64,000 nt of DNA from Radicibacter daui (GTDB lineage Bacteria; Pseudomonadota; Alphaproteobacteria; Radicibacterales; Radicibacteraceae), in assembly GCA_030657355.1 (NCBI GenBank), contig CP131056.1:3120501-3184500 (forward strand), read 5' to 3'. The notes below the pieces were generated by a model. It ran no database searches. It worked only from the letters and a program-made list of their open reading frames with translations, and was not told where the DNA came from. Numbering within the stretch: position 1 is the first letter of the stretch; each line of letters starts with the position of its first letter. Both the position numbers and the translations under genes were made by a program. Of this stretch, positions 25,235 through 33,783 are shown in pieces.

Positions 25235-25909
25235 TCATGACGCAACGGGGCTGTACCGGCTGACCTCGAAGCCGGAGCCAACCGGCAGCAACAGGCTTAC
25301 CATTCCCGGCAGGGCCGCCACGGCGCGGCGATACCGCTCGGCCGCCGGCCCGCCCGGCCTCAGCATATTGTCGGCCACCACGATGGCGCCGGGATTGAGC
25401 AGCGGATAGAAGGCCTCAAGGCACGGCACGTAGAGGTCCTTCCACAAATCGACCAGCACGAAATCGATGCCGGCCGCCAGCGTCGGGATAATCTCCAGCG
25501 CATCGCCGATGCGAAAATCGACCTGTGCACGGAGCCCCGCCTTCACCGCCATCTCGCGGGCATAAGCCGATTTGTGGGCAAACTGCTCGATGGTAATGAC
25601 CTGCCCGCCGCTGGCCCGCGCCGCCTCCCCCAGCCAGACGGTTGAGTACCCGAAGGAAGTGCCAAGCTCCAGGATGGTCGGGGCTTCAAGGCTGCGCGCC
25701 ATGATGTTGAGCAGGCGTCCGGTTTCCGGCCCGACCGCCAGCAAACGCTGGTTATCGGGGTCTTCTGCCGCAAGCAACCCTGCCCCCGGATTGACGGCGA
25801 ACCCGGGCGCCCGCAGACGCGGCAGGCCGCGTTCGGCGTCCATGCGGTCATGATAGGTGCCGAGCACGGCAGCAAGCCGCACGTCCACCGCCAGTTCCTG
25901 ATAGGGCAT
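25235..25909 (-). CDS. Class I SAM-dependent O-methyltransferase
   Basis: A 224-residue Rossmann methyltransferase of the O-methyltransferase family 3/catechol type. The SAM site is ILELGTSFGYSTVWLGEAA (about residue 80), the acidic loop VITIEQFAHKSAYAR binds the ribose, and FVLVDLWKDLYVPCLEAFYPLL is the metal-region motif. The acceptor is unknown. It begins 17 bases after the DUF2218 gene on the same strand, which itself follows the PadR regulator, so the three may form a PadR-controlled operon. Confidence 0.85.
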   Translation of the reverse strand: MPYQELAVDVRLAAVLGTYHDRMDAERGLPRLRAPGFAVNPGAGLLAAEDPDNQRLLAVGPETGRLLNIMARSLEAPTILELGTSFGYSTVWLGEAARASGGQVITIEQFAHKSAYAREMAVKAGLRAQVDFRIGDALEIIPTLAAGIDFVLVDLWKDLYVPCLEAFYPLLNPGAIVVADNMLRPGGPAAERYRRAVAALPGMVSLLLPVGSGFEVSRYSPVAS

Positions 25910-25926
25910 TTCGGGCGCTTTCCCCT

Positions 25927-26235
25927 TCAGATGACCTGCCAGGCGATGGCCAGCTCTTCCCGGAAGGCAAAGCGCACGAGATGGCGCACCACCACATCCT
26001 TGAGCTGGTCCATCTGGCCGGCATCGGCGGCAACCAGCGTCAGGGTCAGCGCGGTTTCACTCGCTGCCATGCCGCAATCGCCGATCGAGAATTTAACCGT
26101 GCCGGCATGGGGATCGAAGGTTACCGGCAGCTTGTGCTGGAAGTGCTTGGCCATCTGCTGCAGATAGCGGCTGGCATGGGAGGTGGGGATGGTGGCAACG
26201 GCAACGGTGCCTGCCACAGTCGGTGTCTCAGTCAT
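25927..26235 (-). CDS. DUF2218 family protein
   Basis: A 102-residue protein matching DUF2218 through ASRYLQQMAKHFQHKLPVTFDPHAGTVKFSIGDC and the C-terminal LKDVVVRHLVRFAFREEL. The family is found beside iron or siderophore genes in several proteobacteria, but its activity is unknown. The ATG at 26235 has GGGAG about 9 bases upstream; the frame is open further without support. It lies between the padR gene (62 bases upstream) and the O-methyltransferase gene. Confidence 0.85.
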   Translation of the reverse strand: MTETPTVAGTVAVATIPTSHASRYLQQMAKHFQHKLPVTFDPHAGTVKFSIGDCGMAASETALTLTLVAADAGQMDQLKDVVVRHLVRFAFREELAIAWQVI

Positions 26236-26297
26236 GATGTGATGCTCCCGGGTATCCGGCTTTTTCCGGATACCCTTCAAGGAAGGTTGAGCAGGCC

Positions 26298-26903
26298 TCA
26301 GGCCTTTTCTATGGCACGCGCCGCTTCATCGAGCGCCGCGGCAATCTTTTCGGCCGCGGCCGCATCCAGCGTGCCGCCGCGAATGCGCAGGCGCAGGGCC
26401 AGCTTGAGGTTTTCCATGCCGCGCACGATGCCGACCGGCACGCCAGCCCAGCGGCCGCCGCGGGCATAACCCTCGCCTTCGCCGCCGGCGCTGTTGTTGC
26501 CGCCGCGCGCCAGCAGCGCATCGGCCGCGGCCCGGTTGGCGGCAAGAAAGGCCTCGCCCTCTGCCGAGATGCGATAACGCTTGCGCCCGCCCTCATCGGC
26601 CTCGGCGGCGGCGTAACCCATGTCGTCAAGCCAGGCGAGCGTCGGATAGATCACACCGGGGCTGGGGCTGTAGGCACCGCCCAGACGTTCCTCGATCGCC
26701 TTGATCAGCTCATAGCCGTGGCGCGGCTGGTCGGCGATGAGGGCCAGCACCAGCAGGCGCAGCTCGCCATAGTCGAACATGCGGCCGCCGCGATGACGAT
26801 GGCCGAAGCCACGGCCAAAACCGCGCCCACCGCGCTCGCCGCCGTCAAAATCCTCCGGATGATGGAAGTGGCGGCCAAAGCCGCGAAAGTCCCTGAATTT
26901 CAT
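26298..26903 (-). CDS. PadR family transcriptional regulator with His/Gly-rich N terminus
   Basis: A 201-residue PadR regulator. The winged helix lies at about 45-120 (FDYGELRLLVLALIADQPRHGYELIKAIEERLGGAYSPSPGVIYPTL), followed by a C-terminal helical dimerisation arm. Residues 1-41 are a low-complexity tail rich in His, Gly, Arg and Phe (RHFHHPEDFD, FGHRHRGGRMFD), which could bind metal or nucleic acid. The upstream region is crowded with ATATC/GATAT palindromes, so autoregulation is likely. Downstream genes for DUF2218 and an O-methyltransferase are probable targets. Confidence 0.9.
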   Translation of the reverse strand: MKFRDFRGFGRHFHHPEDFDGGERGGRGFGRGFGHRHRGGRMFDYGELRLLVLALIADQPRHGYELIKAIEERLGGAYSPSPGVIYPTLAWLDDMGYAAAEADEGGRKRYRISAEGEAFLAANRAAADALLARGGNNSAGGEGEGYARGGRWAGVPVGIVRGMENLKLALRLRIRGGTLDAAAAEKIAAALDEAARAIEKA

Positions 26904-27204
26904 GATAGCTCCGTTAGGGTTCGATACAGGTCTCGATATATCTAGATAGTTTCGACATATCGGGAGTCAAGATATATCGAGATCTATATCGAGATATAAC
27001 GAAACCGATGTCGGACGGATCTGGCCACGTCCTTGCCAAGCCGTTGAAAATAAAAATTTCTTTTTGAAAAAAAGCAGAGATCACACCCGCCTTCTTCAGG
27101 CAGGGCAAACTGTTACGAAAAGAAGAGTAGCGGCATAGCGCCCGCGCCGGGCAGCGGCCGATGACCCTCACTAGTCCGCCGCCGAAAACCCTTCTGTCCG
27201 CGGT
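26904..27204. other. padR upstream region
   Basis: About 300 bases between padR and the end of the RNA methyltransferase gene. The half nearest padR carries the palindromic operator cluster. The middle (27040-27080) is a very A/T-rich stretch with runs of A. Nothing coding is seen. Confidence 0.5.
26931..26998 (-). promoter_or_regulatory. Palindromic operator cluster for PadR
   Basis: TCTCGATATATC (26931-26942) is the exact reverse complement of GATATATCGAGA (26971-26982). TATCTAGATA (26939-26948) is a perfect palindrome, and TATATC-GA-GATATA (26985-26998) is another with a 2-base spacer. ATATCGAGAT also occurs twice in tandem within 26972-26995. The cluster lies 28 to 95 bases before the padR start, fitting promoter-overlapping autoregulatory sites. 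Confidence 0.8.
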
Positions 27205-28026
27205 TCAGCCCGGCCGGCGGGTCAGGGCATAAAGGGCGATACCGCTGGTGGTGGAGACATTGAGGCTGTCGAAATCCGCCCGCATGGGAATACGCGCCGC
27301 CCGGGCCCTTGCCAGCACGGCATCCGGCAGGCCCGGCCCTTCGGCCCCCAGGATCAGCGCCGGGCGCGGCAGCCGGGCAAGATCGGCCAGATCATCCGCT
27401 CCGGCCGGGGAAAGGCCGATGGGGCAGAACCCTGCCGCCTCCAGCACGCCCACCATATCGAGCCCGGAGCCCACCCGCGTCCATGGCACCACCAGCGCCC
27501 CGCCCACCGAGGTGCGGATGGCCTTGCGGTAAAGCGGATCGCAGCAGGTCTCGTCCATCAGCACGGCCCGCACGCCAAAGGCAGCCGCGTTGCGCAGAAT
27601 GCCGCCCATATTGTCGTGATTGGCGATACCCACCAGACCCAGCACCGGCTCCCCTTCCGCCACCGAGGCCAGCAGGGCCGCCGGATCCGGATCCGGCTGG
27701 CGCAGGCCAACCGCCAGGATACCGCGGTGGAGCGGAAAACCGACAATCGCATCCAGCACCGCCCGTCCGGCGAGATAAACCGGCACTTCCGGCGCCAATG
27801 CCGACAGGATGGGCGCCAGCGCCGCTTCGCGCTTTGCGTCGATCAGCACACTCTCGACGGCAAAACGCCCGCGCGTGGCCAGCACCCGCAGCACCACCTC
27901 GCCCTCGGCAATAAAGCGACCGCCATGACCGCCCTCGCCGGTGCCGAGATCGGCCAGATCGCGGTCACGCAGGTTTAGATAGGCGGTTATGCGAGGGTCG
28001 GCGGGATCGGTGATGAGATGGGGCAT
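27205..28026 (-). CDS. TrmH/SpoU family RNA 2'-O-methyltransferase
   Basis: A 273-residue SPOUT methyltransferase that methylates a ribose in rRNA or tRNA using SAM. All three SPOUT motifs are present: ANHDNMGGILRNAAAFG (motif 1, near 135-151), LILGAEGPGL (motif 2) and DSLNVSTTSGIALY (motif 3, near the C terminus). An N-terminal L30-like substrate-binding part precedes them. The ATG at 28026 fits the family start; the alternative at 28041 adds five residues. Substrate not assignable. It is divergent from the FlgC-like gene. Confidence 0.9.
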   Translation of the reverse strand: MPHLITDPADPRITAYLNLRDRDLADLGTGEGGHGGRFIAEGEVVLRVLATRGRFAVESVLIDAKREAALAPILSALAPEVPVYLAGRAVLDAIVGFPLHRGILAVGLRQPDPDPAALLASVAEGEPVLGLVGIANHDNMGGILRNAAAFGVRAVLMDETCCDPLYRKAIRTSVGGALVVPWTRVGSGLDMVGVLEAAGFCPIGLSPAGADDLADLARLPRPALILGAEGPGLPDAVLARARAARIPMRADFDSLNVSTTSGIALYALTRRPG

Positions 28027-28211
28027 GGACGGGCAGTTCAAAAAAGCGTTTCACCCGGCGGGTTTGCCACGAAACACCCCTTTGCGCCAAGGACTGCGCC
28101 CGCCCCCACCGGATGGCAGACCTGTCCATAAGGCTGGTTGCCCCGGCCCGGCATGCGGCTTTATGGTATGACCTATCTGAACCTGCCGCTTCCTGGCCAA
28201 GGCAAGACCCG

Positions 28212-28622
28212 ATGAACGCCGCCCTTTCAATCTCCCTTTCCGGCATGATGGCGCAGCAGACGCGCGCCGCGGCCACGGCGTCCAACATCGCCAATGCCCG
28301 CACCAGCGGCACGGTTGGCGCCACCGCCACCAGCGGCGTTCAGGCCTACCAGCCGCTCACCACCCAGCAAAGTGCCGTGGTTGCCGGCGGTAACAGCGCC
28401 GGCACGGTGGCGGTTACCACCCCCTCCACCACTCCCCCCGTCACCACCTATTCGCCGGACGATGCCAACGCCAATGCCGACGGGCTGGTGGCGATGCCGG
28501 ATGTGGATGAGGCGCGCGAAGCGACGGATCTCTTGAGCGAAAAAGTAACCTACAGCGCCAACGCCAAGGTTACCCGCGTGGCCGACGACATGATGAAGAC
28601 GGCGCTCGACATCATCGCCTGA
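28212..28622 (+). CDS. FlgC-like flagellar basal-body rod protein
   Basis: A 136-residue protein with the flagellar rod/hook signature at both ends: ALSISLSGMMAQQTRAAATASNIANARTSGT at the N terminus and NAKVTRVADDMMKTALDIIA at the C terminus, forming the coiled-coil of axial proteins. The central part is a Thr/Pro-rich linker. It resembles small FlgC-like proteins found outside flagellar operons in Rhodospirillales; no other flagellar gene is in the window, so its role in a flagellum is uncertain. The start at 28212 lacks a clear Shine-Dalgarno site. Confidence 0.75.
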   Translation: MNAALSISLSGMMAQQTRAAATASNIANARTSGTVGATATSGVQAYQPLTTQQSAVVAGGNSAGTVAVTTPSTTPPVTTYSPDDANANADGLVAMPDVDEAREATDLLSEKVTYSANAKVTRVADDMMKTALDIIA

Positions 28623-28659
28623 GCGTAAACGCAGCGGGCTCTTCCCCTAAAAAATCCGC

Positions 28660-29067
28660 TCAGATCGTGCGCCTTATGGCGGCGATCAGTTTTTCGCGGC
28701 TCGCCGGCTTGGTCAGTACGGCAATAGGCTCCAGCGTCCTCGGAACCCCGCCACCGTCTCCGGTCAGGATGATGGTCGGCAGTGCAATGCCACGTTCCTT
28801 GAGCGTGGCGATCAGGCTCGCGCCATCCATCGGCTCCATGCCGAGGTCACACAGCAGGATATCCGGCCGGGTCGGCGCGGCGGCAAGGCGCTCCAGCGCC
28901 TCCCCGCCCTCGCGCGCCTCGATTACCTCGGCGCCTGCGCCGCGCAGCACGCGGGCCATGACGACACGCACAAAATCATGGTCCTCGGCAACCAGAATGG
29001 TCAGTCCGGCCAGTTCCTGCCCGGCCTTGCCGGCGATGTCTGCCACTCCTGATTCCAGTCCAGCCAT
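28660..29067 (-). CDS. Single-domain response regulator (CheY-like)
   Basis: A 135-residue receiver domain with a 20-residue N-terminal extension. The acidic pocket is AEDHD (Glu28, Asp29), the phospho-acceptor is in LLCDLGM (Asp74), the switch Thr is in LTGD (about 102) and the conserved Lys is in LTKPAS (Lys120). There is no output domain, so it acts by protein interaction. It starts 24 bases after the stop of the hybrid kinase on the same strand, and is the obvious partner of that kinase's Hpt domain. Confidence 0.9.
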   Translation of the reverse strand: MAGLESGVADIAGKAGQELAGLTILVAEDHDFVRVVMARVLRGAGAEVIEAREGGEALERLAAAPTRPDILLCDLGMEPMDGASLIATLKERGIALPTIILTGDGGGVPRTLEPIAVLTKPASREKLIAAIRRTI

Positions 29068-29091
29068 GGCATCCTCCTCGCTATGCCGGCA

Positions 29092-32000
29092 TCACGCCGG
29101 ATTGCCTGTCGCAGTTTGCCCCAGAACAGCACGCCCGGCGCGCAGATCGGCCACATAGGAAAGCACGCGCTCATATTCCGTGCGGCCCGCCTGCATGGAA
29201 GAGAGCGCGTCCTCCGCCCCCACCGGTCCTTCCCTCAGCGCCGCCTGCACGGCGGCCAGATGCGCAGACAGCATCATGGCGCCCGCACTTGCCGCCGCGC
29301 CCTTGAGCGCGTGGGCGAGCGGCGGCGCCTCGGCCACCATTTCGCCGGCACGGATGCGCGACACCATTTCTTCAAGCTGCATCATCTGGGCGGCGGTGGT
29401 TTCAGCAAAAAACTCAAGGATCTCGATGGCAGGATCGCCAAGATCACCGATCAGCGCCCCGAAAACGCCGGCATCGATGGGCGGCGGCGCCACAGGGCGC
29501 AGGGCCGCCGGCACTTGTCCGGCTGCGGCAGGACGGCGGGCTTCGGCGGACAGCATGGTGGCGGAAAAAACCGGCGTCGGCCGGTTGGCGATATCGGCGA
29601 CGGCAAGGGCCGGCGGCACGGCGGCCAACGCCTCTGCGCCCGCCGGAGCGGTAATGCCGAACCGGCGCAGTGCAAGGTCGAGAGTGTCGCGCGTGACCGG
29701 CTTCACCAGGAAATCATCCACCCCCGCCAGTGCCTGGCGCTGGTCGCGTCCCGGAATGTCCGCCGTCAGCAGCACGATGGGCAGCGGCAGGGCCGCCCCC
29801 CGATCACGCTCGCGGCGGCGCCATTCGGCAACGAAGCCGTAACCATCCATTTCCGGCATGTGCAGGTCGGTCAGCACCAGCCCGTACTCGCCCTCTTCCA
29901 GTGCCGCCAGCGCCTCCAGCCCGTTGGAGACGACCTTGGCCTGAACGCCGAGACGGGAGAGCTGGGTTGCCACCACCAGCTGGGCCGCCGGCATGTCCTC
30001 GGCCACCAGCACCGGCATGCCGCGCCGTGCTTCCAGCTGCTGGCGACGGCTGCGGGCCAGCAAGCCCACGGCCTCTGCACACAGATCGCCGGTGCTGATG
30101 CTGCCCGGCAGCACCAGAATATCGTCGCCGGCAGCCACCTGATCCACCCCGTCACCATGCAGCAGCACCGGACAGGAAGGGCTTGCCAGCTGGATCAGCC
30201 GGTCAAAGGCAGCGGGATCGTCCTGACGCAGGGCGGCATCCAGCAGCACCAGATGCGGGCGCGAAAGGGCCAGAGTCTCCAGCGCCTCGCCGGCGGAAAG
30301 GGCCATCACGGCTTCCCCGCCGAGCCCATGCAGTGCCCGCAGCCGCTCGCGTGCAGGTTCCGCAGCCGGCACAGCGGTGCCCGGCAGCGCATCGGGGCCA
30401 AGTTCGGCAAGGCTGCACCAGTCCGGCGCCTCGGCCAGCAGCAGGCGCGCACCGGCAAGCGGCTCGCCCGCCGTCATGCTGCCGTCGGAGACGAGTGCAA
30501 AAGGCAGCTCTACCCAGAAGAGCGAACCGGCACCTTCCCGGCTCATTACGCCGATGCGCCCGTTCATGCTTTCCACAAGGCGCTGGCAGAGCGTCAGGCC
30601 CACACCGATGCCGCCGAAACGGCGCGTGGTGGTGGCGTCTATCTGGGTAAAGGGGGCAAACAGCCGGTCGCGTGCCGCCGGCGGAATGCCGATGCCGGTA
30701 TCTTCCACCTCCATGCGGCACACCAGCTGGCCGGGCTCGGCCCAGTCCGGCCGCGGCACGGCGAAAAGGCGCAGGATAATGCCGCCCTCTCGGGTAAACT
30801 TGACGGCGTTCGAGAGCAGATGGCCTACCACCTGGCGCACGCGCGCCGGATCGCACAGCACACGGCGCGGCACGCCGGGGCTGGCCACATCGAGCGCCAG
30901 CGTAAGCCCCTTGCGGCGCACCCCCTCTTCCAACTCGCCGCCCGCAGCCTCCTGCAGCAGCGTCGGCAGATCGGTCACCTTCTGCTCAAGGCGCAGCTGG
31001 CCGGCTTCGATGGTGGAATAATCAAGGATGTCGTCGAGCACGGAGAGCAGGCCGGAGGCACTGCCCTGCGCCAGTTTGACGAGATCCTTCTGCTCATCCG
31101 TCAGTGCGGTGTCGGCCAACAATTCCAGCACGCCCAGCACCCCATGCATCGGGGTGCGCATCTCGTGGCTCATGGTGGCGAGAAAGGCGGTTTTGGTGCG
31201 GTTGGCGGCCTCGGCAAGATCGCGGGCGCGCAGCAGCTCGATCTCGGCTTTTTTCTGTACCGTGAGGTCGGTAGAGATGCCGAGCAGGCGCCGCACCGAG
31301 CCATCGCGGGCAAGGCGCCCGCGCAGCACCACCCAGCCCCAGTCATCGCCGGGCGCGCGCAGGCGGCCCATCCAGTTGAAGTCGCCATCGGCAACCCCGG
31401 CCAGCAGCCGGTCCAGCTCGGCATTGAAGGCGATAGCATCCTGTGGATGCATGCGCGAGACCAGCTCGGAAAGCGAGGTCATCTGCCAGCCGGCGCGCAG
31501 CACCTCCTGCTCGCTGAAACCCAGCATGGTCCAGAACCGCGGGGAGAAGCTGGCAACACCGCTATCCGGCGCAATGTCGAACACGCCGTCCTGCCCGGCC
31601 TCCACCACGGCGGCAAGCTGGCGCTCGCGGGTGCGCAGGAGCTCCAGCGCCCGGCGCGAACGCGAGGCATCGGAGAAGGACAGCAGCATGCAGTTTTCGC
31701 CATGATGCTGGGCGTGGCTCATCGCCACGCTGAACCACAGGATGCTGCCGCTGTGCGAAATCGCGACTTCCGCGCTGGAGGCGACCATGCCGCTGCGCAC
31801 GCCTGCCGCAAGCACCGCCACCGTCTCGCCGGGCCAGACCCGTTCCAGCGGGCGTCCGACAAGCGCCGACGCTTCCATGCCGGCAAGGCCGGCAAAGGCG
31901 CCATTGGCGCGCAGGATGCGCCCGTCGCCCACCCGGCACAGCGCCAGCGGCATCGACGCCGCCTCGAACAGGGACTGCCCTGTCGCCGGACCGCTGCGCT

Positions 32001-32796
32001 GGGCACTGCCGCTGAGTTCGTTGAAGACGACCAGCATGTTGCCATTGCCGATCTGGCGCAGCGACGGGGTGACAAGCTGCCCGTCGGAAAGGGCAAGGAT
32101 GTCGAAAGCCTCCGAAGCCATGGCCTCGATGCCCTCATCCAGCGGGCGGGCGATGCGTAGCGCACCGCCGCCGGACATCGCCTCGAAGAGAGCGGAGATC
32201 GGCAGGCCGATCTGCAACTGGCGGGCTGCTGCACCCATCACACGGGCGGCGAGGCGCCGGTTCCAGCTGAGGATGCCGGAAGCGCTGTCCATCAGAAGGG
32301 CCGGCGATGGCACCGTCTCCAGCGCACCGGCCAGCAGGTCAAGCGTATCGACCCCGCCCGTCACCATACTGGCGCGCGCCGTATCCATGAGCGGGGTGTG
32401 CACCACCATCCAGCCGCCCTCGGGCAGCCGGTATTCCGAGGTTATCAGCCAGCCCCCACCCCAGTTCTCCAGAAACGGGCCGGTATAATTGTCATGCAGG
32501 GCAAGGCGCCGGTCGAGGCTGTTGGCATCGCACGAATTGCTCGGCATCAGCACCCGGAAACCGAGCCAGTATTCCAGAAGTTCGCGGAAGGTTGCCCCGA
32601 TGCGCAGCCCGTCGCGCTGCTGGGTCGAGCACACATCCTCGAACCGGCGGTTCCACCATTTCAGACGGTCTTCGGTGTCGAAGATCAGGATGGCAGGCTC
32701 GCCCAGCGTGCCCGGCGCCAGCGAAGCCGCAAGGCTGCCATCAACTCCCGGAACCGGGAGAAGCTGCTTCAGGGAGGCAAGCGGCTCGGCAGCCAT
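29092..32796 (-). CDS. Multi-PAS hybrid histidine kinase with receiver and Hpt domains
   Basis: A 1234-residue sensor without obvious transmembrane helices, so probably cytoplasmic. Order: four PAS-like domains (about 35-150, 155-260, 275-385, 395-515), HisKA with MSHEMRTPM (His544), HATPase (VKFTREGGI, EDTGIGIP, FGGIGVGLTLCQRL), a degenerate receiver without the phospho-Asp, a complete receiver (LVAEDM; VLTDLHMPEMDGYG; LVKPV) and a C-terminal Hpt (LAHALKGAAASAGA). It runs a His-Asp-His phosphorelay, probably to the receiver encoded downstream. The ATG at 32796 is favoured over the frame opening at 32889, because a perfect hairpin occupies the intervening stretch. No strong ribosome site. Confidence 0.9.
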   Translation of the reverse strand: MAAEPLASLKQLLPVPGVDGSLAASLAPGTLGEPAILIFDTEDRLKWWNRRFEDVCSTQQRDGLRIGATFRELLEYWLGFRVLMPSNSCDANSLDRRLALHDNYTGPFLENWGGGWLITSEYRLPEGGWMVVHTPLMDTARASMVTGGVDTLDLLAGALETVPSPALLMDSASGILSWNRRLAARVMGAAARQLQIGLPISALFEAMSGGGALRIARPLDEGIEAMASEAFDILALSDGQLVTPSLRQIGNGNMLVVFNELSGSAQRSGPATGQSLFEAASMPLALCRVGDGRILRANGAFAGLAGMEASALVGRPLERVWPGETVAVLAAGVRSGMVASSAEVAISHSGSILWFSVAMSHAQHHGENCMLLSFSDASRSRRALELLRTRERQLAAVVEAGQDGVFDIAPDSGVASFSPRFWTMLGFSEQEVLRAGWQMTSLSELVSRMHPQDAIAFNAELDRLLAGVADGDFNWMGRLRAPGDDWGWVVLRGRLARDGSVRRLLGISTDLTVQKKAEIELLRARDLAEAANRTKTAFLATMSHEMRTPMHGVLGVLELLADTALTDEQKDLVKLAQGSASGLLSVLDDILDYSTIEAGQLRLEQKVTDLPTLLQEAAGGELEEGVRRKGLTLALDVASPGVPRRVLCDPARVRQVVGHLLSNAVKFTREGGIILRLFAVPRPDWAEPGQLVCRMEVEDTGIGIPPAARDRLFAPFTQIDATTTRRFGGIGVGLTLCQRLVESMNGRIGVMSREGAGSLFWVELPFALVSDGSMTAGEPLAGARLLLAEAPDWCSLAELGPDALPGTAVPAAEPARERLRALHGLGGEAVMALSAGEALETLALSRPHLVLLDAALRQDDPAAFDRLIQLASPSCPVLLHGDGVDQVAAGDDILVLPGSISTGDLCAEAVGLLARSRRQQLEARRGMPVLVAEDMPAAQLVVATQLSRLGVQAKVVSNGLEALAALEEGEYGLVLTDLHMPEMDGYGFVAEWRRRERDRGAALPLPIVLLTADIPGRDQRQALAGVDDFLVKPVTRDTLDLALRRFGITAPAGAEALAAVPPALAVADIANRPTPVFSATMLSAEARRPAAAGQVPAALRPVAPPPIDAGVFGALIGDLGDPAIEILEFFAETTAAQMMQLEEMVSRIRAGEMVAEAPPLAHALKGAAASAGAMMLSAHLAAVQAALREGPVGAEDALSSMQAGRTEYERVLSYVADLRAGRAVLGQTATGNPA

Positions 32797-32834
32797 AGTG
32801 AAATGGTCACACCACGAAGGGAGTAAGCAGCCGG

Positions 32835-32909
32835 AGCTGAAGGCAATCGCGCCTTCAGCTACCGTGCCGGGATCGGCCCCTGTGGTCAAGCCTCGCGCAA
32901 CGGTTGCGC
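32835..32909. repeat. Two perfect palindromes between scaffold and kinase genes
   Basis: AGCTGAAGGC (32835-32844) pairs perfectly with GCCTTCAGCT (32851-32860) across a 6-base loop. GCGCAAC-G-GTTGCGC (32895-32909) is a second perfect palindrome. Neither has a T-run. They fill the 156-base gap between the scaffold stop and the kinase start, at the right edge of the segment that interrupts the virion genes. Confidence 0.6.
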
Positions 32910-32952
32910 ATCCCGAATGACATCTCCCGCCCTGAATTAACTCCGGATGTAC

Positions 32953-33783
32953 TCACTCGCCGCAATAAAGCCGGCGGAACCCTTCCGTTACTTCCGCCAC
33001 AAAAGCCGGGTCGCGCTGTTTCCAGTAGCGCGGGTCGCGCATCATACGCTTGAGGCCGGCCCCGTTCTGCCCGCCCGCCGCCCCGGCAGCCGCCGATACC
33101 GCCGGCTCGCCGCCCAGCATCATACGCTCGAGCGCCAGCACCCCGTCAGCGCTTGAGGCCAGCGCCTCCAGCGCCGGCGGCGGCAGGTTGGCCCGGCCCC
33201 AGGCCAGCAGCTGGCGCGAGACCTCCCGCCAGCGCTCCGGCCCGCCGAAATGGGCAACGAGCCGCTCGATCTCCCGCTCGGCTGCCATTTCGGCCAGCAG
33301 CTCGCGCACCATCGGCACCAGATGGTCGGCGGCAAGGTCATAGACGAGCTGGGCCTGCGGCGGGGTAAAGCCGGCAGCGCTCAGGCGGTCATTGACGGCA
33401 GGGTCGGCAGCAAAGAGGCCGTGATCGCAGCTGATCTGATAGCCCTCCCCCGTCTCCGGCACGCCCATGGCGCGCCATGCCCGGCCCCAGGCCTCCATCG
33501 GGGCATCCGGCGCCGGCACGCTGATCTGGCGCGAGAGGTGCCGTTCCAGTTCCAGATAGGATTTCACCAGCGCATCGAGCCGCAGTGCGCCGGAAGCCGG
33601 GTCAAGAAACTTGGCCGGTACGGCAAGCCGCCCGGCAAACAGCTCCGGCGCCACCAGCACCGGACCGATGGCCTCCGTTTCAGGCACGGACACTTCCGCC
33701 CCGGCCGGAGGAAGCACGGCCACACTCTGCGCCGCCGGAGCGGCGGGATCGGGCGCGGCGTCATAGGCAAGCAGATCGGTCAT
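32953..33783 (-). CDS. Phage capsid scaffolding protein
   Basis: A 276-residue protein with an acidic, Pro/Ala-rich N terminus, then LAVPAKFLDPASGALRLDALVKSYLELERHL, GEGYQIS and a helical C terminus ending with MRDPRYWKQRDPAFVAEVTEGFRRLY. This layout matches podoviral scaffolding proteins (T7 gp9 has 307 residues), where the basic C-terminal helix contacts the coat protein. Its ATG overlaps the preceding stop (ATGA). It should be followed directly by the capsid gene; instead an unrelated histidine kinase gene follows. The frame is complete. Confidence 0.8.
   Translation of the reverse strand: MTDLLAYDAAPDPAAPAAQSVAVLPPAGAEVSVPETEAIGPVLVAPELFAGRLAVPAKFLDPASGALRLDALVKSYLELERHLSRQISVPAPDAPMEAWGRAWRAMGVPETGEGYQISCDHGLFAADPAVNDRLSAAGFTPPQAQLVYDLAADHLVPMVRELLAEMAAEREIERLVAHFGGPERWREVSRQLLAWGRANLPPPALEALASSADGVLALERMMLGGEPAVSAAAGAAGGQNGAGLKRMMRDPRYWKQRDPAFVAEVTEGFRRLYCGE

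Noticed and set aside
29083-32160. A very long plus-strand open frame opposite the histidine kinase
   Set aside because: It mirrors the kinase codons, has His/Gln/Arg-rich composition and no domain or ribosome site. It is an antisense shadow caused by high GC.
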